The notes: generated from the sequence alone by a model not told the origin. A stretch of 64,000 bases of DNA from Gammaproteobacteria bacterium (GCA_002684495.1 NYVG01000017.1:1-64000); one strand, 5' to 3'; shown: positions 54,093 through 64,000, numbered from the stretch's first letter. Made by a program: numbers and translations.

Positions 54093-56258
54093 ATGTCCAA
54101 CCATAACCGAGTCATTCAAGTCGCTGTACCACGGCCACTACACTCCGTGTACGACTACTCGGTGCCGACAGATATGCCATTGCCATCAGTAGGCTGTAGG
54201 GTTCATGTACCTTTTGGGCGCACTACAACCTTAGGTATTTGCGTCAACAACGAAGTGGCTAACCCGCACAGTCGTCTAAAGCCTATTCAAGCCTTAGTTG
54301 ATGCTGAGAACTCAGAACCGGCCGTATCAGCAGAGCTATTGGATTTAGCCAAGTGGATGAGCGCGTACTACCACCACCCCTTGGGTGAGGTGCTGGCGAC
54401 TGTTTTGCCGGCCGCTGCCCGGCGCGGTGCAGAGTTTGCTATTACTCCAGCAGATAGTTGGCAAGTCTCGAAGACTGAATACGCTAACCCACGAGCACCC
54501 CGGCAGCAGCAGCTACTGGATTTCTTGATGACCAATCCGCACTGCACCGGCGCCGACATTATAGCCGCGGGTTTTAGTCGCGCCTTGCTCAACAAGCTCG
54601 TTGATTTATCCGTAGTAGTTCGCAGCGATCCGCTTGCGGCGGCCGATGCGAAAGAGTCCCATCTGCCCGCCAGTGCGGAACAAAAACTCGCCATCGAACA
54701 AATTAGTCATGCCCTGGGTCGTTTTCAGACACTGCTACTCGAAGGCGTTACTGGCAGCGGCAAGACCGAAATCTATCTACAGAGTATTGCAAACGTGCTC
54801 ACTCAAGGCGGTCAGGCACTAGTACTAGTGCCAGAAATAGCGTTAACACCCCAAACACTGGCACGTTTCCAGCGCCGTTTCCCAAAAACAGGCATGCTGC
54901 ATTCGGCACTGACGGATAACGAACGGCTGCAAACATGGTTGAAGAGCCGCCAGGGCGATTTCGACATTATCTTAGGCACTCGATCAGCGATTTTTACGCC
55001 GTGCAAAAATCTACGGCTCATTATTGTCGATGAGGAGCACGACAGCTCGTATAAACAACAAGATGGCCTGCGCTACTCCGCCCGCGACCTCGCTGCTAAA
55101 CGCGCTCAGGCTCTGTCAATTCCACTGCTCTTAGGTTCCGCTACCCCGTCTCTTGAATCTTTGTACAACGCCAAGCGCGGGCGCTACCAGCATCTCCGGC
55201 TATTGAATCGAGCGGGCGGCGCGCAAATGCCGGACTATCACGTGATCGACATGCGCAATGAAAATGTTCTGCACGGCTTATCCCATCAGTTGATCAACGT
55301 AATTCGCCGCCACCTTGACGCCGCGGGTCAGGTACTGATTTATCTGAATCGGCGCGGCTTTGCGCCAACGCTACTGTGCCAAAGCTGTGGCTGGCAGAGT
55401 CATTGCTCAGACTGCGACGCCAAACTGACGCTGCACCAATCGCCTCCACAGATGATCTGCCATCACTGCAACCTGCGATTCCCAGTTCCCCAACAATGCG
55501 ACAATTGCGGCCACACCGCGCTACTGCCCATTGGGCTGGGGACCCAGCGCGCAGAAGAGAGTGCGCGGCAATTGTTCAAAGACACACCGGTATATCGCAT
55601 TGATCGCGACACCACTCGCAGCAATAAGCAACTGAATGCCCAACTCGAGCAGATAAATCGCGGTGAGCCATGCGTCCTCGTGGGCACCCAAATGCTCGCA
55701 AAAGGTCATCATTTTCCCAATGTCACACTGGTAGCAGTGATTAACGCCGACGCCGGCTTACTCAGTCCAGACTTCCGCGCCCCGGAGCGGACAGCGCAAC
55801 TCATCGTCCAAGTCGCCGGACGTGCTGGACGTGCTGATCGACCGGGTGAGGTATGGATTCAGTCTTATCAACCGGATAATCCGTTACTAACGACCTTGAT
55901 CGAATCCGGCTACAGCGGCTTCGCCAACGCCGAGCTGGCAAGTCGGGAGACTGCGCAATTACCACCCACAACACCTATGGCATTGATCCGCGCAGAGTCT
56001 GAAAATCCGCAACTAGCCAAGAATTTTTTACTCCGGTGCAAAGTCCAGAGCGAGTCACTGGGCATGGAGACCGACATCAGCATTATGGGGCCTGTACCAG
56101 CGCCGATCGGTCGAATGGCAAAGCGACATCGCTTCCAATTGATGCTAATTGCAACCCGCCGCAGCGCACTACATCACTGCCTCAAAGCCTTAAATCAGAC
56201 CAGCGCTCCGAGTAAGTTACGTTGGTCTATCGACGTCGACCCATATGATGCAATGTAG
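54093..56258 (+). CDS. priA: primosomal protein N' (PriA helicase)
   Basis: 721 residues. Restarts collapsed replication forks. 3'BD domain (VIQVAVPRPLHSVYDYSVP), helicase Walker A LEGVTGSGKTEIYLQ, Walker B DEEH (LIIVDEEHDSSYKQQ), zinc cysteines in LLCQSCGWQSHCSDC, CHHCNLRFP, CDNCG, and motif V/VI QVAGRAGRADRPGEV. Full length. In Pseudomonas argS follows priA; here a SPOR protein follows directly. Confidence 0.97.
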   Translation: MSNHNRVIQVAVPRPLHSVYDYSVPTDMPLPSVGCRVHVPFGRTTTLGICVNNEVANPHSRLKPIQALVDAENSEPAVSAELLDLAKWMSAYYHHPLGEVLATVLPAAARRGAEFAITPADSWQVSKTEYANPRAPRQQQLLDFLMTNPHCTGADIIAAGFSRALLNKLVDLSVVVRSDPLAAADAKESHLPASAEQKLAIEQISHALGRFQTLLLEGVTGSGKTEIYLQSIANVLTQGGQALVLVPEIALTPQTLARFQRRFPKTGMLHSALTDNERLQTWLKSRQGDFDIILGTRSAIFTPCKNLRLIIVDEEHDSSYKQQDGLRYSARDLAAKRAQALSIPLLLGSATPSLESLYNAKRGRYQHLRLLNRAGGAQMPDYHVIDMRNENVLHGLSHQLINVIRRHLDAAGQVLIYLNRRGFAPTLLCQSCGWQSHCSDCDAKLTLHQSPPQMICHHCNLRFPVPQQCDNCGHTALLPIGLGTQRAEESARQLFKDTPVYRIDRDTTRSNKQLNAQLEQINRGEPCVLVGTQMLAKGHHFPNVTLVAVINADAGLLSPDFRAPERTAQLIVQVAGRAGRADRPGEVWIQSYQPDNPLLTTLIESGYSGFANAELASRETAQLPPTTPMALIRAESENPQLAKNFLLRCKVQSESLGMETDISIMGPVPAPIGRMAKRHRFQLMLIATRRSALHHCLKALNQTSAPSKLRWSIDVDPYDAM

Positions 56259-56324
56259 CCAGTCCCAAAGCGCCGAACAGACCTGTATCATTACCGGCAT
56301 TCAACAGCTTACTGGCTAAACCCG

Positions 56325-56894
56325 ATGCCGAAAGATTTCGCTTCGCGATCGCGTACCGCCAAAAATAAACCTGCACCGCGCCGGAAGCCCGCACCTAGAA
56401 CGTCGCCGGTAAAGCAAAAGTCCGTGTCGTTTCATGGGCCGAGCTTTTCTTCAGGCGCGCTCATCGGCGCAGCGATTGTTTTAACTGCAGCCTATGCGCC
56501 AGAATTTTTGCGCAGTACCGAACTCACCAGCGGTACAGAGGCTAGTTCTGAGCAACAACCAGCGGTGCAATTTGAATTCCCCAAGCTGTTGCGCAATACC
56601 ACGGTACAGGGTGACCCGACGTCTTACAGCGTGCCAAAGCCCACTGTGCCTGGTGAAGAAGTCATCTATCGGGTGCAAGCGGCATCTTTTCGCGATGCTA
56701 ATGACGCCCAGCAATTGCGCGCTGTCTTACTGTTACAAAATCTTCCGGTAGAGTTGTCATCCTCTAACGTTAAGGGCCAACTCTGGCATCGCGTGGTGGT
56801 CGGTCCATTCACACGCAAACTCGATGCCGAGCGCGCCCGAACCAAACTGCGTGAGCAAGATCTGCCAGCGATCTTAATGCGCGACAAAAGCTAA
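56325..56894 (+). CDS. SPOR-domain cell division protein (FtsN-like)
   Basis: 189 residues. Basic N-terminal cytoplasmic tail (PAPRRKPAPRTSPVKQK), one membrane helix (SGALIGAAIVLTAAYAPEFL), linker, then a C-terminal SPOR domain (YRVQAASFRDANDAQQLRAVLLL, WHRVVVGPFTRKLDAERARTKL). Topology and gene position before hslV are as for FtsN/YraB-type proteins in pseudomonads. Likely recruited to the septum. Confidence 0.88.
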   Translation: MPKDFASRSRTAKNKPAPRRKPAPRTSPVKQKSVSFHGPSFSSGALIGAAIVLTAAYAPEFLRSTELTSGTEASSEQQPAVQFEFPKLLRNTTVQGDPTSYSVPKPTVPGEEVIYRVQAASFRDANDAQQLRAVLLLQNLPVELSSSNVKGQLWHRVVVGPFTRKLDAERARTKLREQDLPAILMRDKS

Positions 56895-56947
56895 ACTGAA
56901 TCCACCGTGCTCTGCCATATGCGACGAGCACAACTAAGAGAGCCTTC

Positions 56948-57502
56948 ATGCAACAGTTTCATGGCACGACGATTATCAGCGTTCGCGACGCCCACAGTGT
57001 CGCTCTAGGCGGCGACGGCCAAGTATCCCTTGGCGATACGGTAATGAAAGGCAACGCAGTCAAAGTACGTAAGCTTTACCAAGACAAAGTGCTGGCGGGC
57101 TTCGCAGGCAGCACAGCAGATGCATTTACCTTGTTCGAAAAATTTGAGGCGGCACTGGAGAAATACCATGGTCAACTGACACGCGCCGCAGTAGAACTTG
57201 CAAAAGAATGGCGGTCTGACCGCGCCTTGCGCAAGCTCGAAGCAATGCTCATCGTTGCCGATACCGAGGCCACCTTGTTGATCAGTGGTAACGGCGACGT
57301 AATAGAACCAGAACACGGCGTTCTGGCCATTGGCTCAGGCGGCCATTATGCCCACGCAGCGGCAACTGCATTAGTAGAAAATACCGAGTTGGGGGCGGCA
57401 GATGTGGTGCGCAAGTCGCTAATGATCGCGGCAAGCATCTGCGTCTACACAAACAGTTCGCTAACAATTGAAACCTTAGACTTGGCCGCTGCAGCGGTCT
57501 AA
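56948..57502 (+). CDS. hslV: ATP-dependent protease subunit HslV
   Basis: 184 residues. Threonine peptidase of the proteasome-like HslUV complex. The catalytic Thr follows a short MQQFHG leader ([23 protein letters not shown]); [14 protein letters not shown] lies near residue 130. Pairs with HslU 22 bases downstream. Confidence 0.97.
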   Translation: MQQFHGTTIISVRDAHSVALGGDGQVSLGDTVMKGNAVKVRKLYQDKVLAGFAGSTADAFTLFEKFEAALEKYHGQLTRAAVELAKEWRSDRALRKLEAMLIVADTEATLLISGNGDVIEPEHGVLAIGSGGHYAHAAATALVENTELGAADVVRKSLMIAASICVYTNSSLTIETLDLAAAAV

Positions 57503-57524
57503 ACCTTCTTAACGAAAGAGCATT

Positions 57525-58868
57525 ATGTCTGAAATCTCTGCCCCAGAGCTGGAACAGCTGACCCCGAAACAAATCGTTGCCGAGCTGGATCGGCATATCA
57601 TCGGCCAGGACGATGCAAAACGAGCAGTGGCCATTGCCCTGCGAAACCGCTGGCGGCGCATGCAATTGGCGGAGGAATTACGCGATGAGGTCAGCCCTAA
57701 AAACATTTTGATGATCGGCCCCACCGGGGTGGGCAAAACGGAAATCGCGCGCCGCTTGGCGAGGCTTGCTAAAGCGCCGTTCATAAAAATCGAAGCCACC
57801 AAATTTACCGAGGTTGGTTATGTTGGCCGCGACGTGGATTCCATTGTTCGCGATCTTGTGGACGTGGCGATTAACATGTTGCGCGAAGAACAAATTCAAC
57901 AGGTACAGCAGCAAGCTGAGGATCGGGCCGAGGAGCGCATTCTTGATGCCCTATTGCCTGCGCCGCGAGAGGGTGACGACGACTCCAAAGAATCCAGTAC
58001 TCGGCAAATGTTTCGCAAAAAGTTGCGGCAGGGCGAACTGGACGAAAAGGAAATCGAAATCGACCTAGAGCAACTCAGTGTGGGCGTCGAAATCATGGCA
58101 CCTCCCGGCATGGAGGAAATGACCAGTCAGCTACAGAGTATGTTCAGTAATTTAAGCCAGGGTAAACGCGACCACCAACGCTTGAGCATTCGTGAAGCAT
58201 ACCGGCGTGCGCGCGACGAAGAGGCCGCAAAATTAGTCAACGAGGACGAAATTCGCAGTGCCGCAGTGGTTGCTGTGGAGGAAACGGGCATTGTCTTTAT
58301 TGATGAACTAGACAAGGTCGCAAAACGCACTGAAGGCACAGGTGCCGACGTCTCTCGCGAGGGCGTACAGCGGGATCTGTTGCCACTGATCGAAGGATGT
58401 ACAGTCTCTACGAAATATGGCTCTGTGCGCACCGACCATATTTTGTTCGTCGCTTCGGGCGCCTTCCATCTTGCAAAGCCTTCGGACCTGATTCCCGAGT
58501 TGCAGGGTAGACTGCCTATTCGAGTAGAACTCAATGCACTATCGCCAGATGACTTTAAACGCATACTCAGCGAGCCGAAGGCTAGCTTGTGTGAACAGTA
58601 CCAAGCCTTGCTCGGTATAGAAGGTATAGAAATCGTCTTTACTGACGATGGCATTGCACGGATAGCGGAGTTAGCTTGGCAGGTTAACGAAGGTACCGAG
58701 AACATCGGCGCGCGGCGGCTGCACACTGTGATGGAGCGACTATTAGAAGACCTATCCTTCAACGCCAGCGATCTCGAGACCAAGGTCGTCAGCGTAGATC
58801 AAGCCTACGTCGACCAACATCTGGCAGGCTTAGTCAGTAACAATGATTTGTCGCGCTTCATTTTGTAA
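57525..58868 (+). CDS. hslU: ATP-dependent protease ATPase subunit HslU
   Basis: 447 residues, AAA+ unfoldase. Walker [12 protein letters not shown], pore loop [12 protein letters not shown] domain (about 110-230), Walker [14 protein letters not shown], sensor/arginine residues in [12 protein letters not shown] and [14 protein letters not shown], and the C-terminal LSRFIL that inserts into HslV. Confidence 0.98.
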   Translation: MSEISAPELEQLTPKQIVAELDRHIIGQDDAKRAVAIALRNRWRRMQLAEELRDEVSPKNILMIGPTGVGKTEIARRLARLAKAPFIKIEATKFTEVGYVGRDVDSIVRDLVDVAINMLREEQIQQVQQQAEDRAEERILDALLPAPREGDDDSKESSTRQMFRKKLRQGELDEKEIEIDLEQLSVGVEIMAPPGMEEMTSQLQSMFSNLSQGKRDHQRLSIREAYRRARDEEAAKLVNEDEIRSAAVVAVEETGIVFIDELDKVAKRTEGTGADVSREGVQRDLLPLIEGCTVSTKYGSVRTDHILFVASGAFHLAKPSDLIPELQGRLPIRVELNALSPDDFKRILSEPKASLCEQYQALLGIEGIEIVFTDDGIARIAELAWQVNEGTENIGARRLHTVMERLLEDLSFNASDLETKVVSVDQAYVDQHLAGLVSNNDLSRFIL

Positions 58869-58885
58869 CTATCGAGAGCGCTTGA

Positions 58886-59278
58886 ATGAATAAAAACGCC
58901 CCGGAAGAGATCGTCTATCACAAGATCGGCCATACCCTAGAAATCGCCTGGCCCGACGCGCACTTTGATTTACCGGCGGAGCTATTACGCGTTTATTCAC
59001 CGTCAGCAGAGGTGCGCGGCCACTCAGAACAAGAGCGGGTACTGCAGACCGGTAAGAAAAATGTTGGTATCAAAGCCATCGAAGCGATCGGCAACTACGC
59101 CATCCGCATCACCTTTGATGATGGCCATGACAGTGGCATTTATGCTTGGGACTATCTGTATGAACTGGGCAACAATCAGGATCAACACTGGCAGGACTAC
59201 CTGAGCGACCTGAAGCAAGCAAATGCTTCAAGGCTGCCCACTATCCCGGTGGGTCAGTGGCAGCCAAACAAGTCTTGA
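58886..59278 (+). CDS. DUF971 (gamma-butyrobetaine hydroxylase N-terminal-like) protein
   Basis: 130 residues. DUF971 domain with LEIAWPDAHFDLPAELLRVYSPSAEVRGH and RITFDDGHDSGIYAWDYLYELG. The isolated domain is a conserved neighbour of hslU/ubiE in gammaproteobacteria. It has been connected with Fe-S or Mrp/NBP35-type functions elsewhere; the role here is not known. Confidence 0.92.
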   Translation: MNKNAPEEIVYHKIGHTLEIAWPDAHFDLPAELLRVYSPSAEVRGHSEQERVLQTGKKNVGIKAIEAIGNYAIRITFDDGHDSGIYAWDYLYELGNNQDQHWQDYLSDLKQANASRLPTIPVGQWQPNKS

Positions 59279-59318
59279 GATGTACGATCCTCGGCATAAA
59301 TTTAACCAGAGATAACCT

Positions 59319-60104
59319 ATGTCTTCTAAGCAACAACAATCGGACCCATCAGCAGAAGTGAATTTCGGCTACCAAAAGGTCTCGGCAGCAGAAAAAACCG
59401 AGCGCGTTGGTGCGGTTTTTCGCGCGGTTGCGAAGCGCTACGATGTTATGAACGACGTTATGTCTTTGGGTACCCACCGTATCTTTAAGCGCATGGTGCT
59501 GCATATGTCAGGGCTACGCCAAGGCCATAGGGTTTTGGATCTTGCTGGCGGCACCGGCGATATGGCGGCGCTGTTTGCAGACGCTGTAGGTCCTGAGGGC
59601 GAAGTAGTGCTCGCAGATTTGAACGAGGACATGATGCGCGTTGGGCGGGATCGACTGCTGGATGGTGGCCTTACACAAATTAGTTTTTGTCGCGCACCCG
59701 CCGAGGCTCTGCCTTTTGCCGACCAACAATTTGACTGTGCCTGTATCAGCTTTGGCCTGCGTAACTTTACCGACAAAGACCAAGCGCTGCGCGAACTGCT
59801 ACGCGTACTCAAACCCGGTGCAGCATTATTAGTCCTCGAGTTTTCAAAACCTACCGACCCGCTGCTCGAGGGCGCATACAAAGCCTTCCAAACACTCTGG
59901 CCACCTATTGGCAAAGCCCTAGTCGGCGATGCACAGCCCTACCAATATCTGGTGGATTCCATTCGCGTGCATCCCGATCAGAAAGCATTACGCCAGATGT
60001 TCTCTGATGCTGGATTTGTCGACGCCGAATACCACAACTTGCTCGGCGGCATCGCCGCTATCCACCGCGGTTGCAAGCCTATGACTGACGGTCCAGCCGA
60101 TTAA
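59319..60104 (+). CDS. ubiE: ubiquinone/menaquinone C-methyltransferase UbiE
   Basis: 261 residues. SAM-dependent methyltransferase of ubiquinone biosynthesis. Signature YDVMNDVMSLGTHRIFKR, SAM motif VLDLAGGTGDMAALF, LRNFTDKDQALRELLRVLKPG, and the C-terminal NLLGGIAAIHRG. Followed after five bases by ubiJ and then ubiB, the usual order. Confidence 0.97.
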   Translation: MSSKQQQSDPSAEVNFGYQKVSAAEKTERVGAVFRAVAKRYDVMNDVMSLGTHRIFKRMVLHMSGLRQGHRVLDLAGGTGDMAALFADAVGPEGEVVLADLNEDMMRVGRDRLLDGGLTQISFCRAPAEALPFADQQFDCACISFGLRNFTDKDQALRELLRVLKPGAALLVLEFSKPTDPLLEGAYKAFQTLWPPIGKALVGDAQPYQYLVDSIRVHPDQKALRQMFSDAGFVDAEYHNLLGGIAAIHRGCKPMTDGPAD

Positions 60105-60109
60105 CGACA

Positions 60110-60733
60110 ATGAATTCGTCGGACTTATTCGAGCTTCTGCAGGATTGGGTAAATCAGCTATCGAGATACTGGTTAGCATTGGACCCGCTAGTGCACCAAA
60201 GGCTCCAACACTTGGACGGGCAAGTAATTGAAATCGAATGCACACAGCCCGAACTTACCGTCCAAGTCACTGTCCTGGGCCCGAGCCTAGAGTTGCGCCG
60301 TGGCCCAGCGGCTGCGCCCAACGTGCAATTGCGGGGCACTGCACCAGCATTGCTTGGCCGCGTGCTATCTATCGAAGGTAATGCCGCCGTTGAGGTGAAC
60401 GGCGACGAAACTCTGCTTTTACAATTGCTTGAAATGCTACGCAGCTATCGGCCGGATCCGACGCCTGTGCTCGCCAAGCTGATAGGTAATGATCCAGCAC
60501 AGACCATTAGCGCGGCCCTCGAATTAGGGACGCAAACCGCAATGGGACTGGTCGAAAGCGGAATCCACGATCTAATGCAGCAAAGCACCGGGGGCATACA
60601 ACGTCATTTCACAGCTCGCAGCCTTGCAGACGCGCTGCAAAATCAACTGGATGATATGCGTCTTCGTATTGACCGTGCCGCAGCCCGCGTCCAGCAGCTC
60701 GAGCAATCCACACAAAGTAGCTCAGAGCAATGA
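60110..60733 (+). CDS. ubiJ: ubiquinone biosynthesis accessory factor UbiJ
   Basis: 207 residues with an SCP2-like lipid-binding domain (about 20-110; VQLRGTAPALLGRVLSIEGNAAVEVNGDETLL) and a C-terminal coiled coil (ALQNQLDDMRLRIDRAAARVQQLEQ). UbiJ scaffolds the soluble Ubi complex and binds ubiquinone intermediates. Its end overlaps the ubiB start by four bases. Confidence 0.92.
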   Translation: MNSSDLFELLQDWVNQLSRYWLALDPLVHQRLQHLDGQVIEIECTQPELTVQVTVLGPSLELRRGPAAAPNVQLRGTAPALLGRVLSIEGNAAVEVNGDETLLLQLLEMLRSYRPDPTPVLAKLIGNDPAQTISAALELGTQTAMGLVESGIHDLMQQSTGGIQRHFTARSLADALQNQLDDMRLRIDRAAARVQQLEQSTQSSSEQ

Positions 60734-62283
60734 CAATCCAACAGTGGATCGCTTTGGCGAAGTTAGGGCGGCACGCTCTAAAGCTCGGTCTGCACCACTT
60801 TATCGACGTCAACGAACTTCCAAACAGCTTTGGTAAACGCCTGCTGTCAGTCCTGCAAAGGCTCTTTGCCGCTCCGGCAAATGACCAAGCCGCTCGGCTG
60901 TGCGCAACCGTAGAATCTCTGGGACCGGTTTATATTAAGTTAGGGCAGCTCTTATCAACACGCCCCGACTTATTACCCCCGGCGATCGTTCAGGCATTGA
61001 CTAAACTGCAAGATCAGGTCGAACCCATCGAGGCTTTTTTCGTTACCGAGGCAGTGAGCGATCGTCTAGGACGACCGTTTGACGAGGTATTTCGAGCCGT
61101 CGACCCTGAGCCGCTGGCCAGTGCCTCTATCGCCCAAGTACACGCCGCGACTTTGCACAACGGCTTAGAGGTTGTGATCAAGTTAGTGCGCCCCGGCATT
61201 GCCCAGCGCATCAACGCGGATATGGACAACTTAGACGCATTAGCTGAATTTCTTTGCCGCAACTCAGCCATCGCTCGCAGGCTGCATTTAACTCGCATCA
61301 TGCGCGACCATCGCACTGTGCTTAACCGTGAATTAGATATGTTTGCGGAAGGCCGCAATCAAATACAGCTACGGCGCAATTTTGCCGACTCAGATTTGTT
61401 ATATGTGCCACGGGTTTACAGCGAACATACCCGCCGCGACCTGTTAGTCATGGAACGCGTCTACGGCGTACCGATAGGCCAAGTTGAGACCCTGCGAGCC
61501 GCCGATGTAGATTTTCAAGTGCTGGCACACAAAGGTGTCGAAACATTCTTTACCCAAGTGTTTGAGCACAATTTTTTCCATGCCGACATGCACCCTGGGA
61601 ATATCCAGGTCGACATAACCAACCCCGCGAATCCAAGTTATATCGCGCTGGATTGCGCAATCGTTGGATCGCTGGAACGACAGGACATCGACTATCTCGC
61701 GCAGAACATCCTGGCATTCTTCAATCGGGACTATCGCAAGGTTGTAGATTTGCATTTACGTTCGGGCTGGATTCCGGCCACAACCGATGCGGATGCTTTC
61801 GAAAAAGTCATTGCCGAAGTCTGCGATCCTATTTTCAATAAACCGCTGTCTGAGATTTCTTTCGCTGACTTTATGACCCAGCTGCTGCGCACGGCAGCGG
61901 ATTTCAACATGGAGATACAACCACAACTGGTGCTGCTGCAAAAAACCCTCCTTTATATCGAGGGTCTGGGCCGGCAACTCTACCCCGAGCTAGATTTGTG
62001 GAGCACCGCTCTACCCTTTATGCAACGCTGGGCAACACGCAACCTCGGACCATTAGCGGTTGTTAACCAAATCCTCGAGCAGGCGCCGGAACTGGCCAGT
62101 AACCTTTACCGCCTGCCAGAACTATTGCGCCAAGATACACTGCCGCTACGTGTTGAACTGGCTAAGCAAAATCAAGTACTAGAGGATTTGCAGCAGCGCC
62201 TAACTCACATGCGCCGCAATCAGAGGCTCGGCATTGGGGTTATGATGCTAATCATCGCGGCCATGGTCACAACACTAGCCTAG
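60730..62283 (+). CDS. ubiB: ubiquinone biosynthesis protein kinase-like UbiB
   Basis: 517 residues, UbiB/ABC1/COQ8 atypical kinase fold. KxGQ motif [17 protein letters not shown]-rich loop [13 protein letters not shown], catalytic region [10 protein letters not shown] and ALDCAIVG; C-terminal hydrophobic helix ([16 protein letters not shown]). Membrane-bound ATPase that supports ubiquinone assembly. Confidence 0.97.
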   Translation: MTIQQWIALAKLGRHALKLGLHHFIDVNELPNSFGKRLLSVLQRLFAAPANDQAARLCATVESLGPVYIKLGQLLSTRPDLLPPAIVQALTKLQDQVEPIEAFFVTEAVSDRLGRPFDEVFRAVDPEPLASASIAQVHAATLHNGLEVVIKLVRPGIAQRINADMDNLDALAEFLCRNSAIARRLHLTRIMRDHRTVLNRELDMFAEGRNQIQLRRNFADSDLLYVPRVYSEHTRRDLLVMERVYGVPIGQVETLRAADVDFQVLAHKGVETFFTQVFEHNFFHADMHPGNIQVDITNPANPSYIALDCAIVGSLERQDIDYLAQNILAFFNRDYRKVVDLHLRSGWIPATTDADAFEKVIAEVCDPIFNKPLSEISFADFMTQLLRTAADFNMEIQPQLVLLQKTLLYIEGLGRQLYPELDLWSTALPFMQRWATRNLGPLAVVNQILEQAPELASNLYRLPELLRQDTLPLRVELAKQNQVLEDLQQRLTHMRRNQRLGIGVMMLIIAAMVTTLA

Positions 62284-62314
62284 CGATAGGCTATAGGACG
62301 CTTCGATTAAAGGA

Positions 62315-62653
62315 ATGCGCATGGATACTTTGCAACAACTTAACGATACCCTCATTAAGCGCAAGCTCGATGACCCCAGCACATCTTACGTCGCCAGCCT
62401 CTACCACGGCGGTGTGAATAAAATCGCACAGAAGATTGGCGAAGAAGCCACCGAAGTCGTGATCGCGGCCAAGGATGCTGGGGCTGACGCCGAGCACAAG
62501 CCTGCGTTGGTCAGTGAGGTCGCCGATTTATGGTTTCACTCACTCGTGCTACTCAGTCATCTGGATCTAAGCGCAGATGACGTATTGCAAGAATTACAAC
62601 AGCGCTTCGGTGTCAGCGGTCACACCGAAAAAGCCAATCGCCCGGCCGGATAA
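62315..62653 (+). CDS. hisE: phosphoribosyl-ATP diphosphatase
   Basis: 112 residues. MazG-like fold with KIGEEATEVVIAAKD and EVADLWFHSLVLLSHL; histidine biosynthesis step 2. In pseudomonads hisI precedes hisE; here no hisI is seen between ubiB and hisE, so the cyclohydrolase must be elsewhere. Confidence 0.95.
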   Translation: MRMDTLQQLNDTLIKRKLDDPSTSYVASLYHGGVNKIAQKIGEEATEVVIAAKDAGADAEHKPALVSEVADLWFHSLVLLSHLDLSADDVLQELQQRFGVSGHTEKANRPAG

Positions 62654-62708
62654 AACGTCGCTATACTAACGCTGACTTAATTGCCTAACCCCTAGATGGA
62701 GAAGAACT

Positions 62709-62945
62709 ATGTTCGGAGGATTCGGTATGACCGAACTGTTGGTTATCCTCGCTATTGTTTTGCTGATCTTCGGCCCGAAACGCATCAAGAGCATTGGCTC
62801 AGACTTGGGCAGCGCTATTAAAGGTTTTCGTAAGGCAGTGACTGAAGATGACCAAACTAAAGCGCCGGATAGTGCCGCTAAGGTAATAGACGGCGAGGCG
62901 GATACGGCCAATTCATCCACTAGCGACGAGAAACACAACGTCTGA
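62709..62945 (+). CDS. tatA: Sec-independent protein translocase TatA
   Basis: 78 residues. Short N-terminal helix (TELLVILAIVLLIFGPKRI) with the FGP hinge, then an amphipathic helix (SIGSDLGSAIKGFRKAV) and an acidic tail. Pore-forming Tat component. A GGAG motif lies nine bases before the ATG. Confidence 0.95.
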   Translation: MFGGFGMTELLVILAIVLLIFGPKRIKSIGSDLGSAIKGFRKAVTEDDQTKAPDSAAKVIDGEADTANSSTSDEKHNV

Positions 62946-62991
62946 ACGCCGCTGCATCGGCTACGACGCCCCATCAGTTTAAGAGGCCTCT

Positions 62992-63402
62992 ATGTTTCCT
63001 GATTTTGGCAGCCTAGAAATCCTATTGATCTTGGTCGTTACGCTTTTGGTTATCGGCCCGGAAAAGTTGCCGGAAACTCTTCGCGCACTGGGCCTATGGT
63101 TCGGCCGTTTAAGTCGCTCCTTCAATAGTGTGAAGTCTGAAATAGAAAAAGAAATTGGTATGGACGACGTGCGTCGACAGTTACACAACGAAGCTGTGAT
63201 GCAAGAAATGAAGCGCATCGAAGAAGAGGTAAAAGGTGCCATAGATCCAGTCACCCAACCCGTGAGCATTGATCCTGCAGCTGATCACTCTGAGGCAACG
63301 GAGGTCGACAGTATTCCGAAACCTGTTAGTGAGGCCGAACTAGAGGCCCAGCACGCCAGCAAGCTCAAACAAGCGTCTACTGGTAACAACCAAGAAGTTT
63401 AA
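62992..63402 (+). CDS. tatB: Sec-independent protein translocase TatB
   Basis: 136 residues. MFPDFGSLEILLILVVTLLVIGPEKLPETLRALG, the TatB signature with a Glu in the membrane helix and the GPEKLP hinge, then a longer amphipathic/coiled helix than TatA. Receptor component together with TatC. Confidence 0.95.
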   Translation: MFPDFGSLEILLILVVTLLVIGPEKLPETLRALGLWFGRLSRSFNSVKSEIEKEIGMDDVRRQLHNEAVMQEMKRIEEEVKGAIDPVTQPVSIDPAADHSEATEVDSIPKPVSEAELEAQHASKLKQASTGNNQEV

Positions 63403-63415
63403 TCAACCGCACCCT

Positions 63416-64000
63416 ATGACGTCCCCGAATAAAGACGACGACGCCGTCGACCAGAAACAGCAACCGTTTCTTGAGCACATCGTAGAGCTGCGTTCTCGCA
63501 TCCTGCGCTCACTGGCCTTTGTCGCGGTGTTATTTTTGCCCATTTATTACTTTGCGGAACCGCTGTTTGCCTGGGTCGCAGCCCCGCTCATGAGTCGTTT
63601 ACCCGAAGGCGCTGGAATGATCGCAACTCAGGTAGCGTCGCCTTTCTTGGCGCCATTCAAGCTTGCCATTTACGCTGCGATTTTTGTCGGCGTGCCCTTC
63701 CTGCTGCATCAACTCTGGTCGTTCGTATCACCCGGACTGTACCGTCACGAGAAACGGTTTGCCTTACCCCTACTGGTGTCTAGCGTTGTCTTGTTTTATT
63801 CCGGCATGGCGTTCAGCTACTTCTTAGTGTTTCCGATTGTGTTTACGTTCTTTATCGAGATCAGCCCGACTGGCATCAGCATGATGACCGACATCAACCA
63901 ATATCTAGATTTCGTTATGAAGATGTTTCTGGCATTCGGACTGGCATTCGAAATCCCTGTGGCGACACTGTTAATGGTGTGGTCAGGATTGACAACCCCG
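63416..64000 (+). CDS. tatC: Sec-independent protein translocase TatC, 3' truncated by window edge
   Basis: Not in the ORF track because no stop codon falls within the window. From ATG 63416 the frame is open for 195 codons to the last base. N terminus MTSPNKDDD, then FLEHIVELRSRILRSL (the FxxHLxELRxR signature used for signal recognition), LWSFVSPGLYRHEKRF and four visible membrane helices of the six expected. Completes the tatABC operon. Confidence 0.95.
   Translation, partial: MTSPNKDDDAVDQKQQPFLEHIVELRSRILRSLAFVAVLFLPIYYFAEPLFAWVAAPLMSRLPEGAGMIATQVASPFLAPFKLAIYAAIFVGVPFLLHQLWSFVSPGLYRHEKRFALPLLVSSVVLFYSGMAFSYFLVFPIVFTFFIEISPTGISMMTDINQYLDFVMKMFLAFGLAFEIPVATLLMVWSGLTTP

Noticed and set aside
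1-64000. CRISPR arrays, insertion sequences, prophage, tRNA or rRNA genes
   Set aside because: None seen: no regularly spaced repeats, no transposase or integrase ORF, and no tRNA cloverleaf was noticed in the intergenic spaces.

Overview
The window is a chromosomal segment of a gammaproteobacterium. The clearest sign is gene order. From about 37 kb to the right edge it carries gltBD, a SPOR protein-aroB-aroK-pilQ-pilO/P-pilN-pilM block, ponA, rpmE, priA, a SPOR/FtsN-like gene, hslVU, a DUF971 gene, ubiE-ubiJ-ubiB, hisE and tatABC. As I recall it, this is close to the order in Pseudomonas and relatives. The species cannot be named from sequence alone. The many acyl-CoA dehydrogenases, SDRs, Fe(II) dioxygenases and a molybdenum hydroxylase suggest an aerobic, lipid- or xenobiotic-degrading, possibly marine heterotroph. 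Gene density is high, with many 4-base start/stop overlaps, and no tRNA, rRNA, CRISPR array, insertion sequence or prophage was seen.

1-9.5 kb: a 5'-truncated SDR, a large DmdC-like acyl-CoA dehydrogenase, comF, the kinase srkA, an acyltransferase, a TauE/SafE transporter, then an SDR-membrane protein-HAD phosphatase run, a small hypothetical and a MOSC protein. 9.5-19 kb: two acyl-CoA dehydrogenases in an operon closed by a clear terminator; nadE preceded by five CAATAG repeats and overlapping a secreted degenerate metallo-beta-lactamase-fold gene; an exported M20 amidohydrolase; a YiiD-type thioesterase; what looks like a broken ferric-reductase-like gene; a TonB-domain lipoprotein and a PhyH dioxygenase.

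19-31 kb: a GH20 hexosaminidase without signal peptide, overlapping an APH-fold sugar kinase and divergent from a SIS isomerase lacking CBS domains, which together suggest amino-sugar salvage. A three-gene GNAT/unknown/NTF2-like operon, a TPR protein and a TauD-like dioxygenase follow. Next comes an EF-hand protein-ECF sigma-membrane anti-sigma-CnrX-like sensor module. A TetR gene has two matched palindromic operators, one over its likely -10 box, and sits downstream of the alkylation-repair pair Ada/AlkA fusion-ogt.

31-43 kb: an MBL hydrolase and enoyl-CoA hydratase, a two-subunit Tat-exported molybdenum hydroxylase, malate dehydrogenase, and gltBD with a perfect NtrC-type palindrome upstream. 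43-54 kb: shikimate genes aroB/aroK and a reduced type IV pilus operon, in which PilO and PilP appear fused and PilQ lacks AMIN domains, with an exact 66-bp tandem duplication upstream of aroK; then ponA, an exported M48 protease, rpmE with terminator and sugE. 54-64 kb: priA, hslVU, ubiquinone genes, hisE and tatAB, with tatC cut by the window edge. The Tat system here could export the molybdenum hydroxylase at 33-35 kb.

No single wholly new system stands out. The most distinctive points are the PilO-PilP fusion, the EF-hand/ECF/CnrX-like module, the TetR double operator, the intracellular amino-sugar cassette and the aroK leader duplication.
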